Positions 1 to 11,153 of a stretch of 64,000 nucleotides of DNA are shown in pieces. Each line of letters begins with the position of its first letter. Positions within the stretch are counted from its first letter, which is position 1. The position numbers and the translations under genes are program-made. This stretch comes from Gammaproteobacteria bacterium (lineage in GTDB: Bacteria > Pseudomonadota > Gammaproteobacteria > HK1): contig JAJFJV010000021.1 of the NCBI GenBank assembly GCA_021773635.1, forward strand, positions 1 through 64,000, read 5' to 3'. The notes beneath the pieces were generated by a model. It did no database searches, was not told where the DNA came from, and saw nothing but the letters and a program-made list of their open reading frames with translations.

Positions 1-307
1 CCACCAGCTTGGGATAATAGTTGAGCCCGTTACTGTAATAGGCCTCGGCCCAGCTCCAATCGAAGACAAACTCACCATAGGAGTTGCTCTTCAGATACAT
101 GGGGGCCGCCCCGACTAACCGATCGCCTGCATAGGCGAGCATATGTCGGGGCCACCAGCCCGCCTCGTCCCCGACACAACCGTGGCGCTCCAGCGCCGCC
201 AGAAATTCATGCCGGGCAAAGGGATAGTCCGGGGGGCAGAGGGAATTCCAGTCCTCTGCCGCAATCTCCTCAATACTGCTGGCAACCTTATGCTGCAGCG
301 CTTCCAT
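1..307 (-). CDS. FemAB/GNAT-like protein (DUF482/PF04339 family), 5' part only
   Basis: This is the N-terminal ~102 residues of a gene that runs off the left edge. The translation has the pattern typical of the DUF482 (PF04339) family: a Trp-Asn then PFARHEFLAALE, a GWWPRHMLAY segment, GAAPMYLKSNSYGEFVFDW and YYPKLV. Family members have a GNAT/FemAB-like fold and are usually annotated as peptidoglycan-related or N-acyltransferase proteins; the substrate is unknown. The ATG at 307 is chosen because an in-frame TAA lies 24 codons' worth or less upstream and the trxB stop is just beyond. It lies 28 bp downstream of trxB on the same strand and may be co-transcribed with it. Confidence 0.8.
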   Translation of the reverse strand, partial: MEALQHKVASSIEEIAAEDWNSLCPPDYPFARHEFLAALERHGCVGDEAGWWPRHMLAYAGDRLVGAAPMYLKSNSYGEFVFDWSWAEAYYSNGLNYYPKLV

Positions 308-335
308 GACATTCGGCGGCCGCTGGGATGGTTAT

Positions 336-1445
<1,110 letters not shown>

Positions 1446-1582
1446 TCACATCAGGGATTTGAGAAACATGTCCTGTTTAATTCCTTATTATCTGGTAAGT
1501 TAGATAATCTTCCTATAAAACACATCAGATTGTGGGCCAGGCGTATCCTAAAAAAACCAAAGCCGTTCTGATGGAGACAGCC

Positions 1583-3838
1583 ATGGGCAAGGGACTCCGT
1601 GAAGGCGCGCTGATTCTGTGCTCTGCCCTTGCGATATACCTGCTGCTGGCACTCGCCAGCTATCATCCATCCGATCCCGGCTGGTCCTTTAGCGGCGAGG
1701 CCCGGGGAATTGCCAATCTGGGGGGCGTCGTTGGTGCCTGGATTGCCGATGTCCTGCTCAATCTGTGCGGCTATCTCTCTTATCTGTTCCCGTTAATGAT
1801 TGGCTACAGCGGTTGGCTGTTTTTCCGCCAGCAAGTTGGCTCCATTACGAATCCGGGACGCGCCCACCTGTTCAGTCGGGCCGGTGGTTTTATCCTGACC
1901 CTGGGCGCCGGTGCCGGTCTCGCCTCACTGCATTTTGCTGCTCGCGGCCCCCTGCCTAACGACACCGGCGGAATCCTTGGCAATACCGTAGGAAACGGCC
2001 TTATTCAGGTCTTTAGCATGCTCGGTGGCACGCTCTTTCTGCTCGCCCTGTTTCTCACCGGCATCACCCTGTTCACCGGACTGTCCTGGCTGGCCCTTAT
2101 GGATAGCGTTGGTGGCATCACCCTCAAGCTACTGAGCCGCAGCCTGCTATTCCTGAAGCACTGTCGTGAACAACAGGAGGCCTGGAAAAAGCGGCGCCAG
2201 CGCCAGCAAAGTGTGGTAGCGGAGAAAGCACGCAGCCGACGGCGGAAGAAACCACGCATCGAACCCAGCATGCCGGCTGTGGAGCCCAGCCTCCGGGTTG
2301 CCAAGGAGCAGCAGGTTCCGCTATTTGAGCCACCTGTCGCAAGTTCGTTGCCACCACTTTCGGCGCTTGATGCCCCCCAAACATCGGTGAAGGGCATGTC
2401 CAAAAGCGCCCTGGAAGCCCTGTCCCGCCAGGTAGAGCTAAAACTGCGTGACTTTGGTATCGAGGTGGAGGTGGTAGCGGTACACCCGGGGCCTGTGATT
2501 ACCCGTTTTGAACTCAATCTTGCCCCGGGGATCAAGGTCAATCGTATTAGCAACCTTGCCAAGGATCTCGCCCGTTCCCTCTCCACTATCAGCGTACGTA
2601 TAGTCGATGTTATTCCCGGTAAATCTGTGGTCGGGCTGGAGATTCCCAATGAAGAACGGGAGCTGGTGAACCTGGGTGAAATCCTCAAATCCAACGAATT
2701 TGATGAGAGCCTTTCGCCTTTAACCATTGCCCTCGGCAAGGATATATCGGGCTATCCGGTGGTGGTGGATCTGGCTCGCATGCCCCATTTGCTGGTCGCC
2801 GGTACCACCGGCTCGGGGAAATCTGTCGCCATCAACGCCATGGTACTCAGCCTGCTCTACAAGGCGAGTGCCCGCGATGTCCGTCTGATCCTGGTAGACC
2901 CCAAGATGCTGGAGTTATCCGTCTATCAGGACATCCCGCATCTGCTGGCACCGGTTATCACTCAAATGAAGGACGCCGGCAACGCACTGCGCTGGTGTGT
3001 GGCCGAGATGGAGCGGCGCTATCAGCTGATGGCCGCATTGGGTGTACGCAATCTCTCGGGCTATAACCGCAAGCTCAAGGACGCCCACGGCAAAGGGACG
3101 CCCATCGCCGACCCGCTCAGTAATATTGAGGCGGGGGAGGAGGATGCGGAGTTGCCATTGCTTGAACCTTTCCCCCACATTGTGGTGGTTATTGACGAAC
3201 TGGCCGATCTGATGATGACCACGGGGAAGAAAGTGGAAGAGCTCATCGCCCGTCTGGCCCAGAAGGCCCGGGCGGCCGGTATACACCTGATCCTCGCTAC
3301 CCAGCGCCCATCGGTAGACGTGATCACCGGCCTTATAAAAGCCAATATCCCCACCCGGATTGCCTTTCAGGTCTCCTCACGCATCGATTCCCGCACCATT
3401 CTGGACCAGGGCGGAGCGGAACAATTGCTGGGTCACGGCGACATGCTATACCTGCCGCCAGGGACCAGTACCCCGACCCGTATCCATGGGGCTTTTGTCT
3501 CCGATCAGGAAGTTCATCGCGTGGTGAACAATCTGCGTGGGCGGGAGGAGGCAGACTACCTTGACGAGATTATCGAGGGTAAGCACGCCTCACTGCCAGA
3601 AGCCGATGATGCCTCGTCCGATGGTGGGGATACCGAGGATGATCCCCTTTACGATCAGGGGGTCCGCATCGTCACCGAGACCCGTCGGGCCTCGATCTCC
3701 GGGGTTCAGCGCCATCTGAAAGTAGGCTATAACCGTGCCGCGCGCATGATCGAACAAATGGAACGGGTCGGTATCGTCAGCCCGCCACAAAGCAATGGCA
3801 ACCGCGAAGTACTGGCGCCCCCGCCCCCGGAGAACTGA
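1583..3838 (+). CDS. ftsK: DNA translocase FtsK
   Basis: FtsK pumps DNA at the division septum and coordinates dimer resolution at dif. The 751-residue product has several N-terminal membrane helices (about residues 9-190), a short charged linker (about 200-270) and a C-terminal motor. The Walker A box [14 protein letters not shown] is near residue 410, [14 protein letters not shown] follows, the Walker B is [12 protein letters not shown], and a winged-helix gamma domain ([20 protein letters not shown]) closes the protein. The linker is much shorter than in E. coli FtsK, as in Pseudomonas-type proteins. ATG 1583 is preferred because GGAG lies 6-7 bases before it; ATG 1571 is an in-frame alternative. 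The stop overlaps the lolA start (TGATG). Confidence 0.96.
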   Translation: MGKGLREGALILCSALAIYLLLALASYHPSDPGWSFSGEARGIANLGGVVGAWIADVLLNLCGYLSYLFPLMIGYSGWLFFRQQVGSITNPGRAHLFSRAGGFILTLGAGAGLASLHFAARGPLPNDTGGILGNTVGNGLIQVFSMLGGTLFLLALFLTGITLFTGLSWLALMDSVGGITLKLLSRSLLFLKHCREQQEAWKKRRQRQQSVVAEKARSRRRKKPRIEPSMPAVEPSLRVAKEQQVPLFEPPVASSLPPLSALDAPQTSVKGMSKSALEALSRQVELKLRDFGIEVEVVAVHPGPVITRFELNLAPGIKVNRISNLAKDLARSLSTISVRIVDVIPGKSVVGLEIPNEERELVNLGEILKSNEFDESLSPLTIALGKDISGYPVVVDLARMPHLLVAGTTGSGKSVAINAMVLSLLYKASARDVRLILVDPKMLELSVYQDIPHLLAPVITQMKDAGNALRWCVAEMERRYQLMAALGVRNLSGYNRKLKDAHGKGTPIADPLSNIEAGEEDAELPLLEPFPHIVVVIDELADLMMTTGKKVEELIARLAQKARAAGIHLILATQRPSVDVITGLIKANIPTRIAFQVSSRIDSRTILDQGGAEQLLGHGDMLYLPPGTSTPTRIHGAFVSDQEVHRVVNNLRGREEADYLDEIIEGKHASLPEADDASSDGGDTEDDPLYDQGVRIVTETRRASISGVQRHLKVGYNRAARMIEQMERVGIVSPPQSNGNREVLAPPPPEN

Positions 3839-4478
3839 TGTTTTCAGCCCCTCGTTTCGACCTCCACCTGTTTATATATCTTGCGGCGCTGCTGTTTGCT
3901 CCAATTTCCGGTGCCACCGGCAAGGCACAATTACAGTACTTCCTGGCGGAAACCCGTTCGCTGGAGACCCGCTTTCAGCAAACGCTCATCGACGAAACAC
4001 GCACGGTGCGGGACCGTTCCGAGGGTGTTTTCTATCTGCATCGCCCGGGGCGTTTTCACTGGGATTACAGTGGGCCCGAGGGACAGCAGATCATCGCCGA
4101 CGGTGAGCGAGTATGGTTCTACGACGTGGAATTGGCCCAAGTTACGGTCAAGCCCCTGACTGAGGTGTTGGGTAACTCGCCTGCCATGCTGCTATCGACT
4201 GATGAGCCGATTGAAAAAGGCTACGTGCTCGAAGAGTTGGGTACGCGTGAGGCAATGGAATGGGTGGAACTGCGCCCCCGCGACTTGCAGGAAAACGTAT
4301 CTACGGTGCGGCTGGGCTTTAAAGATAATTTGCTGCGGAGCATGGAGTTCGTCGATGGATTTGGTCAAATTACCAATTTCCGTTTTACTGCCATCCGCAC
4401 CAACCCGGACCTCAAGCCTGAGCGCTTTAATTTTGTTGCTCCACCCGGTGTGGATGTCATTGGCGACGGCGCTCCCCG

Positions 4479-4482
<4 letters not shown>
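3838..4482 (+). CDS. lolA: Outer-membrane lipoprotein carrier protein LolA
   Basis: LolA carries lipoproteins across the periplasm from the LolCDE/LolDF transporter to the outer membrane. The 214-residue precursor begins with a hydrophobic signal peptide (about residues 9-27) and continues with typical LolA features: FxQTL, GVFYLHRPGRFHWDY, GQQIIADGERVWFYD and a C-terminal FVDGFGQITNFRF stretch. It overlaps ftsK by one base and rarA by four, so the three genes are translationally coupled; the ftsK-lolA-rarA-serS order matches E. coli. The partner transporter genes lie about 30 kb away in this window. Confidence 0.95.
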
Positions 4483-7093
<2,611 letters not shown>

Positions 7094-7111
7094 ACCGCTG
7101 GCTTCAATATT

Positions 7112-7148
7112 GGAAGGGGGCGAAACGATGGGTTTGGCTTATGACTGA
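7112..7148 (+). promoter_or_regulatory. Strong Shine-Dalgarno and six-codon ORF before the carbonic anhydrase
   Basis: GGAAGGGGG at 7112-7120 is ideally spaced for the ATG at 7128, which opens a six-codon reading frame (MGLAYD) ending in TGA at 7146-7148. The carbonic anhydrase ATG at 7141 lies inside this small frame, 20 bases from the same Shine-Dalgarno. Either the small frame couples translation into the enzyme gene, or the enzyme simply uses a poorly spaced site. This is inference from spacing only. Confidence 0.35.
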
Positions 7149-7767
7149 ACGCCTGCTTGAGGGATATCAGCGCTTCAGAAAGGGCTATTTTCGTGAGCAG
7201 AAAAGCCACTTGGGTACTTTAACCAAGGGGCAGTCTCCCAAGGTCGCCCTGGTCAGTTGTTGTGACTCCCGCGTGGACCCGGGGATCCTCTTCGACGCCA
7301 CGCCGGGCGATATCTTTGTCGTTCGCAATGTTGCCAACCTGGTGCCTCCGTGGGAGCCGGATGGTCTCCACCATGGCACCAGCGCGGCACTGGAGTTCGC
7401 TGTCACCAAACTTGGTGTGGAACATCTGGTGGTCCTTGGACATGCCAACTGTGGAGGAATTCGGGCGCTGATGGAGCATTCCCCGGATGCGGCGCAGGAC
7501 AGTTTCATCGCCCGCTGGATGGATATTGCCGCCGCCGCAAAAAAGGAAGTGCTTGGCCGTAAAGATTTGCAGGGGATTGAGGCCCAATGTCACGCCTGTG
7601 AACAGGCCGCAGTTCGCATCTCACTGCGCAACCTGATGAGCTTCCCATGGATTCGCAGTGCGGTAACCAAAGGCCAATTGAGCTTGCACGGCTGGTATTA
7701 CGATTTACACGACGGACTTATCCTGCAACTCGAAGATGGCATGGAGCTTGGTCAGTCCGGTGACTGA
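7141..7767 (+). CDS. Beta-class carbonic anhydrase
   Basis: Interconverts CO2 and bicarbonate in the cytoplasm. The 208-residue product carries the zinc ligands of beta-carbonic anhydrases: Cys41 in CCDSRVDP with the Asp42-Arg44 dyad, and His101 and Cys104 in GHANCGGI. The RNVANLVPP segment and a second conserved aromatic/Leu-rich end (GQLSLHGWYYDLHDGLI) are as expected. It stands alone between serS and a strong terminator, so it probably ends the transcript. No bicarbonate transporter is adjacent. Confidence 0.93.
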   Translation: MTERLLEGYQRFRKGYFREQKSHLGTLTKGQSPKVALVSCCDSRVDPGILFDATPGDIFVVRNVANLVPPWEPDGLHHGTSAALEFAVTKLGVEHLVVLGHANCGGIRALMEHSPDAAQDSFIARWMDIAAAAKKEVLGRKDLQGIEAQCHACEQAAVRISLRNLMSFPWIRSAVTKGQLSLHGWYYDLHDGLILQLEDGMELGQSGD

Positions 7768-7803
7768 CCATCAGGGACAGGGAAGAGGGGGCTGTATGCT
7801 GCC

Positions 7804-7842
7804 TCCATAAAAAACCCGGCCACGAGCCGGGTTTTTTATGGA
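7804..7842. terminator. Bidirectional rho-independent terminator
   Basis: A perfect inverted repeat of 17 bases per arm (7804-7820 and 7826-7842, loop CACGA) has the GC core ACCCGGC/GCCGGGT bordered by A6 on one side and T6 on the other. It lies between the convergent carbonic anhydrase gene and the BAX-inhibitor family gene and can serve both. Confidence 0.93.
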
Positions 7843-7855
7843 GCATGATTTGCAA

Positions 7856-8524
7856 CTAGTCCTCGCCGGCAAAGGCCCCCAGAAGATGAAGCAGGGAGGT
7901 GAACAGGTTGAAGATGATCACATATAAGCTGACGGTCGCCATGATGTAGTTGGTCTCTCCACCGTGAATCATTGCACTGGTCTGATACAGAATCAGCCCG
8001 GACATCAGCAGGATGAAGATGGCGGATACCGCCAGCGAAAGGGCCGGCACACTGAAAAACATTGCCCCGAGGCCCGCAAGGAAGGCCACCAGGATGCCGA
8101 CCATGAGGAAGCCGCCCATGAAGCTGAAGTCTTTCTGTGAGCTCAGCGCATAACCGGAAAGCCCGAGAAAGATGATGCCGGTCCCGCCCATGGCCATCAT
8201 CACCAACTGGCTGCCATTACCGAAAGCGTGTACGTAGAAGCTGAGGATGGGACCGAGGGTCAGACCCATGAATCCGGTCAGGGCAAATACACAAACCAGA
8301 CCCATGGCGCTGTTACGCAGGCGTGTGGTGAGGAATAGCAGGCCAAAGTAGCCTCCCAGGACTATAAGAGGATGCATGGGAGGGAAACCAACGGCCATGG
8401 AGATGCCTGCGCTCAGGGCACTGAACAGCAGGGTCATGGACAGCAGGGTATAGGTATTGCGAATCAGTTTGCTGGTAGCAAGGCTCGCGACCGGGCGGGC
8501 AATTGCGGGATTGTTGGGAAACAT
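7856..8524 (-). CDS. BAX inhibitor-1 / YccA family membrane protein
   Basis: The 222-residue product has seven hydrophobic segments and family features such as NTYTLLSMTLLFSA near the N terminus and a conserved C-terminal SLYVIIFNLFTSLLHLLG. Bacterial YccA-type members are inner-membrane proteins that modulate FtsH; BsYetJ-like members conduct calcium. Which role applies here cannot be told. The ATG at 8524 is used because AGGAGA lies 5-6 bases upstream; a longer in-frame reading from 8551 adds nine residues without a ribosome site. Confidence 0.92.
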   Translation of the reverse strand: MFPNNPAIARPVASLATSKLIRNTYTLLSMTLLFSALSAGISMAVGFPPMHPLIVLGGYFGLLFLTTRLRNSAMGLVCVFALTGFMGLTLGPILSFYVHAFGNGSQLVMMAMGGTGIIFLGLSGYALSSQKDFSFMGGFLMVGILVAFLAGLGAMFFSVPALSLAVSAIFILLMSGLILYQTSAMIHGGETNYIMATVSLYVIIFNLFTSLLHLLGAFAGED

Positions 8525-8674
8525 GACATATCTCCTGTAAAAAGCCATCAATCAGACGCGCCATCTTACCTGCGCGTGCAATCTCGTCAACCGCTTAGAT
8601 GGGGTCGCACCACACAAGTTTCAAGTCCCCCATACTTTCGTTGTTCCACCTCAATACGCTATTCTTCGCCCCCC

Positions 8675-8762
8675 GGAGAGGTGGCCGAGTGGTTTAAGGC
8701 GGTAGTCTTGAAAACTATTGAACCTAACGGTTCCGGGGGTTCGAATCCCTCCCTCTCCGCCA
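8675..8762 (+). tRNA. tRNA-Ser (TGA)
   Basis: An 88-base class II tRNA with acceptor arms GGAGAGG/CCTCTCC, a D-arm GTGGCCGAGTGGTTTAAGGC, anticodon loop CTTGAAA (anticodon TGA), a long variable arm around CCTAACGG, TTCGAAT in the T loop and an encoded CCA at 8760-8762. Its last 19 bases recur at 8883-8901 (see the repeat entry). Confidence 0.96.
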
Positions 8763-8784
8763 ATTTAGTTTTTTCTATTAATCA

Positions 8785-8901
8785 GGGAGGGATGAGAACC
8801 CCCGTCGGGTTCGACAAATTCGCCAGGAGCGAATTTGGACGCGTAAGCGCCCGTAGGGCGAAGGCTAGGGATGGCCTGAGTCAATCCCTCCCTCTCCACC
8901 A
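8785..8901 (+). repeat. Structured element ending in a copy of the tRNA-Ser 3' end
   Basis: Bases 8883-8901 repeat the last 19 bases of the tRNA-Ser gene with one change (G to A at the discriminator, then CCA). The element opens with GGGAGGGAT (8785-8793), which is complementary both to ATCCCTCCC in that copy (8884-8892) and to the same stretch in the tRNA itself. Between them are three further hairpins: GAACCC/GGGTTC (8796-8812), a perfect 9-bp CAAATTCGC/GCGAATTTG (8815-8837), and CGCCC/GGGCG (8848-8860). There is no convincing reading frame. It resembles in plan the repeats after E. coli tyrT that carry the last 19 bases of the tRNA gene (rtT RNA); homology is not claimed. Confidence 0.75.
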
Positions 8902-9094
8902 ATATATCCTTTACAATCAACGGATTATTAATGGCGTTTTCACTTAGCGACCCTGGTGCGACCCCTGATCACCCTACTATCCGTCACTCTCACGTCACTA
9001 CTTTCCGGCGCGAACAGTTTGATGGCCTTCTGGCCAATCCTACCTAGGCCCATGCTATAACACTCCCTAACCCCAGTGGAAAAAGGAGAATTCC
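8902..9094. other. Intergenic region, no gene seen
   Basis: Together with the element above, this makes about 330 bases without a protein gene between tRNA-Ser and the zinc-ribbon protein. The last 25 bases hold the AAGGAGAA ribosome site of the next gene. No clear terminator or promoter was recognised. Confidence 0.5.
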
Positions 9095-9361
9095 ATGGCC
9101 GAAGAACAACTCATCTGCACCAACTGCAACACCCCCAGCTACGGCACGGTTTTCCATGAAGGCAGCATCTTCATCGAAATTATACTTTGGCTCGCCTTCC
9201 TGATCCCCGGCCTTGTCTACTCTGCCTGGCGCCACACCAGCGGCCGTAAAATCATCTGCCCTGCCTGCCACCAAGAAACACTCATCCCCATCCATAGCCC
9301 CCGCGGTGAACAAATCGCCGCCGAAATATACGGCCAAATGCAACAGAAAAAAGGGCAATAA
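9095..9361 (+). CDS. Small zinc-ribbon membrane protein, unknown function
   Basis: The 88-residue product has two Cys-x2-Cys pairs (CTNC near residue 8 and CPAC near residue 55) flanking one hydrophobic segment (IEIILWLAFLIPGLVYSAW, about residues 27-45). The GLVYSAWR stretch resembles the membrane segment of small Imm_superinfect-type proteins (inference). The two cysteine pairs would form one zinc ribbon across a hairpin. Translation signals are good: AAGGAGAA before ATG 9095. It is convergent with the cyclophilin gene. Confidence 0.72.
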   Translation: MAEEQLICTNCNTPSYGTVFHEGSIFIEIILWLAFLIPGLVYSAWRHTSGRKIICPACHQETLIPIHSPRGEQIAAEIYGQMQQKKGQ

Positions 9362-9392
9362 AAAAACCGGTTGGTCCCGCTCCGCCAATTAT

Positions 9393-10013
9393 TTACTTCC
9401 CCTCAACCGAGGTCGCCGCGACGACCCGCTGCACCGAAGTAATTTTCACCATGGTCCGCGGGACATCCCGGCCAAAAGGGCCACCGGCCCCCGTCGGAGT
9501 GCTCCGAATCTGTTCCAATACCTCCAGTCCCTCCACCACTCGTCCAAAGACGGTATAGCCCCAGCCGCGCCGGGTCGGTGCCGTATGATTGAGAAAATCG
9601 TTGTCCACGACGTTAATGAAAAATTGGGCGGTAGCGGAATGGGGATCGCCCGTGCGGGCCATGGCAATACTGCCACGGAGATTCTTGAGGCCGTTATTTG
9701 CCTCGTTGTGGATTGGCTCATGAGACGTCTTGCGACGATAGCTCGCATCGAAGCCGCCACCCTGGATCATAAAGTTACCGATCACCCGGTGAAAAATGGT
9801 GCCATCGTAAAACCCCTCATCCACGTAGCGCAGGAAATTGGCCACTGATAGGGGTGCCTTCCTGGGATTAAGCTCCAGAACCATGTTTCCCGCCGAAGTC
9901 TTCATCAGCACACGGGGTGCTGTTTCTCCGCGTGCCTGCAAGGACATACTGACGAGCAGGAGTAGGGAGAGCAGGGCAGTAAGGTGGTTTTTCCAACCAC
10001 GCGAGTTGAGCAT
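9393..10013 (-). CDS. ppiA: Periplasmic peptidyl-prolyl cis-trans isomerase, cyclophilin type
   Basis: Catalyses proline isomerisation during protein folding. The 206-residue precursor has a signal peptide (LTALLSLLLLVSMSLQARG, cleavage probably after about residue 30) and a single-domain bacterial cyclophilin: FHRVIGNFMIQGG, SIAMARTGDPHSATAQFFINV and VFGRVVEGLEVL. The active-site Arg (in FHRV) and Phe/Gln residues (FMIQGG, AQFF) are present. AAGGAG lies 7-8 bases before ATG 10013. The signal peptide makes it PpiA-like rather than cytoplasmic PpiB. Confidence 0.92.
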   Translation of the reverse strand: MLNSRGWKNHLTALLSLLLLVSMSLQARGETAPRVLMKTSAGNMVLELNPRKAPLSVANFLRYVDEGFYDGTIFHRVIGNFMIQGGGFDASYRRKTSHEPIHNEANNGLKNLRGSIAMARTGDPHSATAQFFINVVDNDFLNHTAPTRRGWGYTVFGRVVEGLEVLEQIRSTPTGAGGPFGRDVPRTMVKITSVQRVVAATSVEGK

Positions 10014-10439
10014 GGATCTTTCTCCTTAAAGTTGGTTTCAGGCAAAGCGCGCATGGTAGCGCCTCCGCGAGGCGGCGCAAGTATCTCCCAGCTCGCTCAG
10101 AGCAGAACATCGTTTTTGGCCTACATAACACGGGGGGATTTCCTACATTTGACCTGCGGTAATTCCATGACATGGTTCAGCCACATCTATAAGGTTCATC
10201 CTGTGCACATGGAAACCAAGGCAGGTCTTGGTGCACAAGGACTTTTACTGGTATCTCTTCCTGTTGTGCGCTCTCCCCAACACCCGAACTCTCAGCCTGG
10301 TCGAGGTGCATTCCATTTTGTCCCCATACGAGACTCGGCATACACTTTACTGCCGAAAACGCCTAAGCCATATGTGTACCGCCGTCCCGTGCGGGACGAA
10401 TGAAGCGACACCGAGAAAGCCACTTACTGGAAACAGAAC
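10014..10439. other. 426-base divergent intergenic region
   Basis: No protein gene is visible. It must hold the promoters of the divergent cyclophilin and response-regulator genes. A near-palindrome GTCCCG-TG-CGGGAC lies at 10384-10397, about 45 bases before the regulator start, and could be an operator or leader hairpin. No terminator was found. Confidence 0.45.
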
Positions 10440-11084
10440 ATGCCGCGTATTCTCCTCGTAGATGATCATGCTCTCGTACGGGCCGGCGTCCGGCGCTTGC
10501 TGGAAGATGCTGACGATGTCGAAATTGTTGCCGAGGCGGCGAGCGGAGAAGAGGCCATCAATCTTGCCCGCACGCTCGATTTCGATCTCATCCTCATGGA
10601 TATCAATATGCCTGGTTTTGGTGGTCTGGAGGCAAGCCGAAAGCTGCTTAAACTCGACCCGGCAATGAAAATTATTATCCTCAGCATGCACGTGGATGGA
10701 CCTCTGCCCGGCAAACTCCTGGATATTGGCGTCATGGGCTACCTCACCAAGGGCTGCAGCCAAGAAGAAATGCTGCTGGCTCTGCGAGAGGTGCATGCCG
10801 GGAAACGCTATATCTGTGCCGAAACGGCGCAACAGATGGCGCTCAGTCACCACGGCAAGAACGCCTCTCCTTTTGCTGAACTATCGCCCCGAGAGATGGA
10901 TATCGTGATTCTCTGCGCCAAGGGAATGCGGATCCAGGCGATCGGCGAACAGCTGTGTATCAGTCCCAAGACCGTAAGCACATATCGCAGCCGGATCCAT
11001 GAAAAGCTTAATATCGAGAACGATGTCGAACTGACTCGCCTTGCCATCCTCCATCAGCTTGTTGAGCTTGAGCCCAACAGCTGA
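10440..11084 (+). CDS. uvrY: UvrY/GacA-family response regulator
   Basis: A 214-residue two-domain regulator. The receiver domain has the acidic pair Asp8-Asp9, phospho-acceptor Asp54 in LILMDINMPG and Lys104 in YLTKG; the C-terminal LuxR/FixJ helix-turn-helix is LSPREMDIVILCAKGMRIQAIGEQLCISPKTVSTYRSRI (about residues 148-190). GacA/UvrY is the partner of the BarA/GacS kinase and drives CsrB/C-type small RNA synthesis. The assignment rests on sequence plus position immediately before uvrC, the standard gammaproteobacterial arrangement. The ribosome site (GGAAACAGAAC) is weak. Confidence 0.93.
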   Translation: MPRILLVDDHALVRAGVRRLLEDADDVEIVAEAASGEEAINLARTLDFDLILMDINMPGFGGLEASRKLLKLDPAMKIIILSMHVDGPLPGKLLDIGVMGYLTKGCSQEEMLLALREVHAGKRYICAETAQQMALSHHGKNASPFAELSPREMDIVILCAKGMRIQAIGEQLCISPKTVSTYRSRIHEKLNIENDVELTRLAILHQLVELEPNS

Positions 11085-11153
11085 ACCCGGCTTTTCGGTG
11101 TCAGGAGCCTAATCCGGTGTCAGGGTTTATTCCAGAGCGGTATAGTTGCCGCG

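Noticed and set aside
2005-2739. Long minus-strand frame inside ftsK
   Set aside because: Fully covered by the clear ftsK gene, Arg/Ser-rich shadow translation with no family features.
10984-11153. Possible terminator between uvrY and uvrC
   Set aside because: The GGTGTCAGG repeats at 11096-11125 are direct, not inverted, and no T run follows; uvrY and uvrC are probably co-transcribed.
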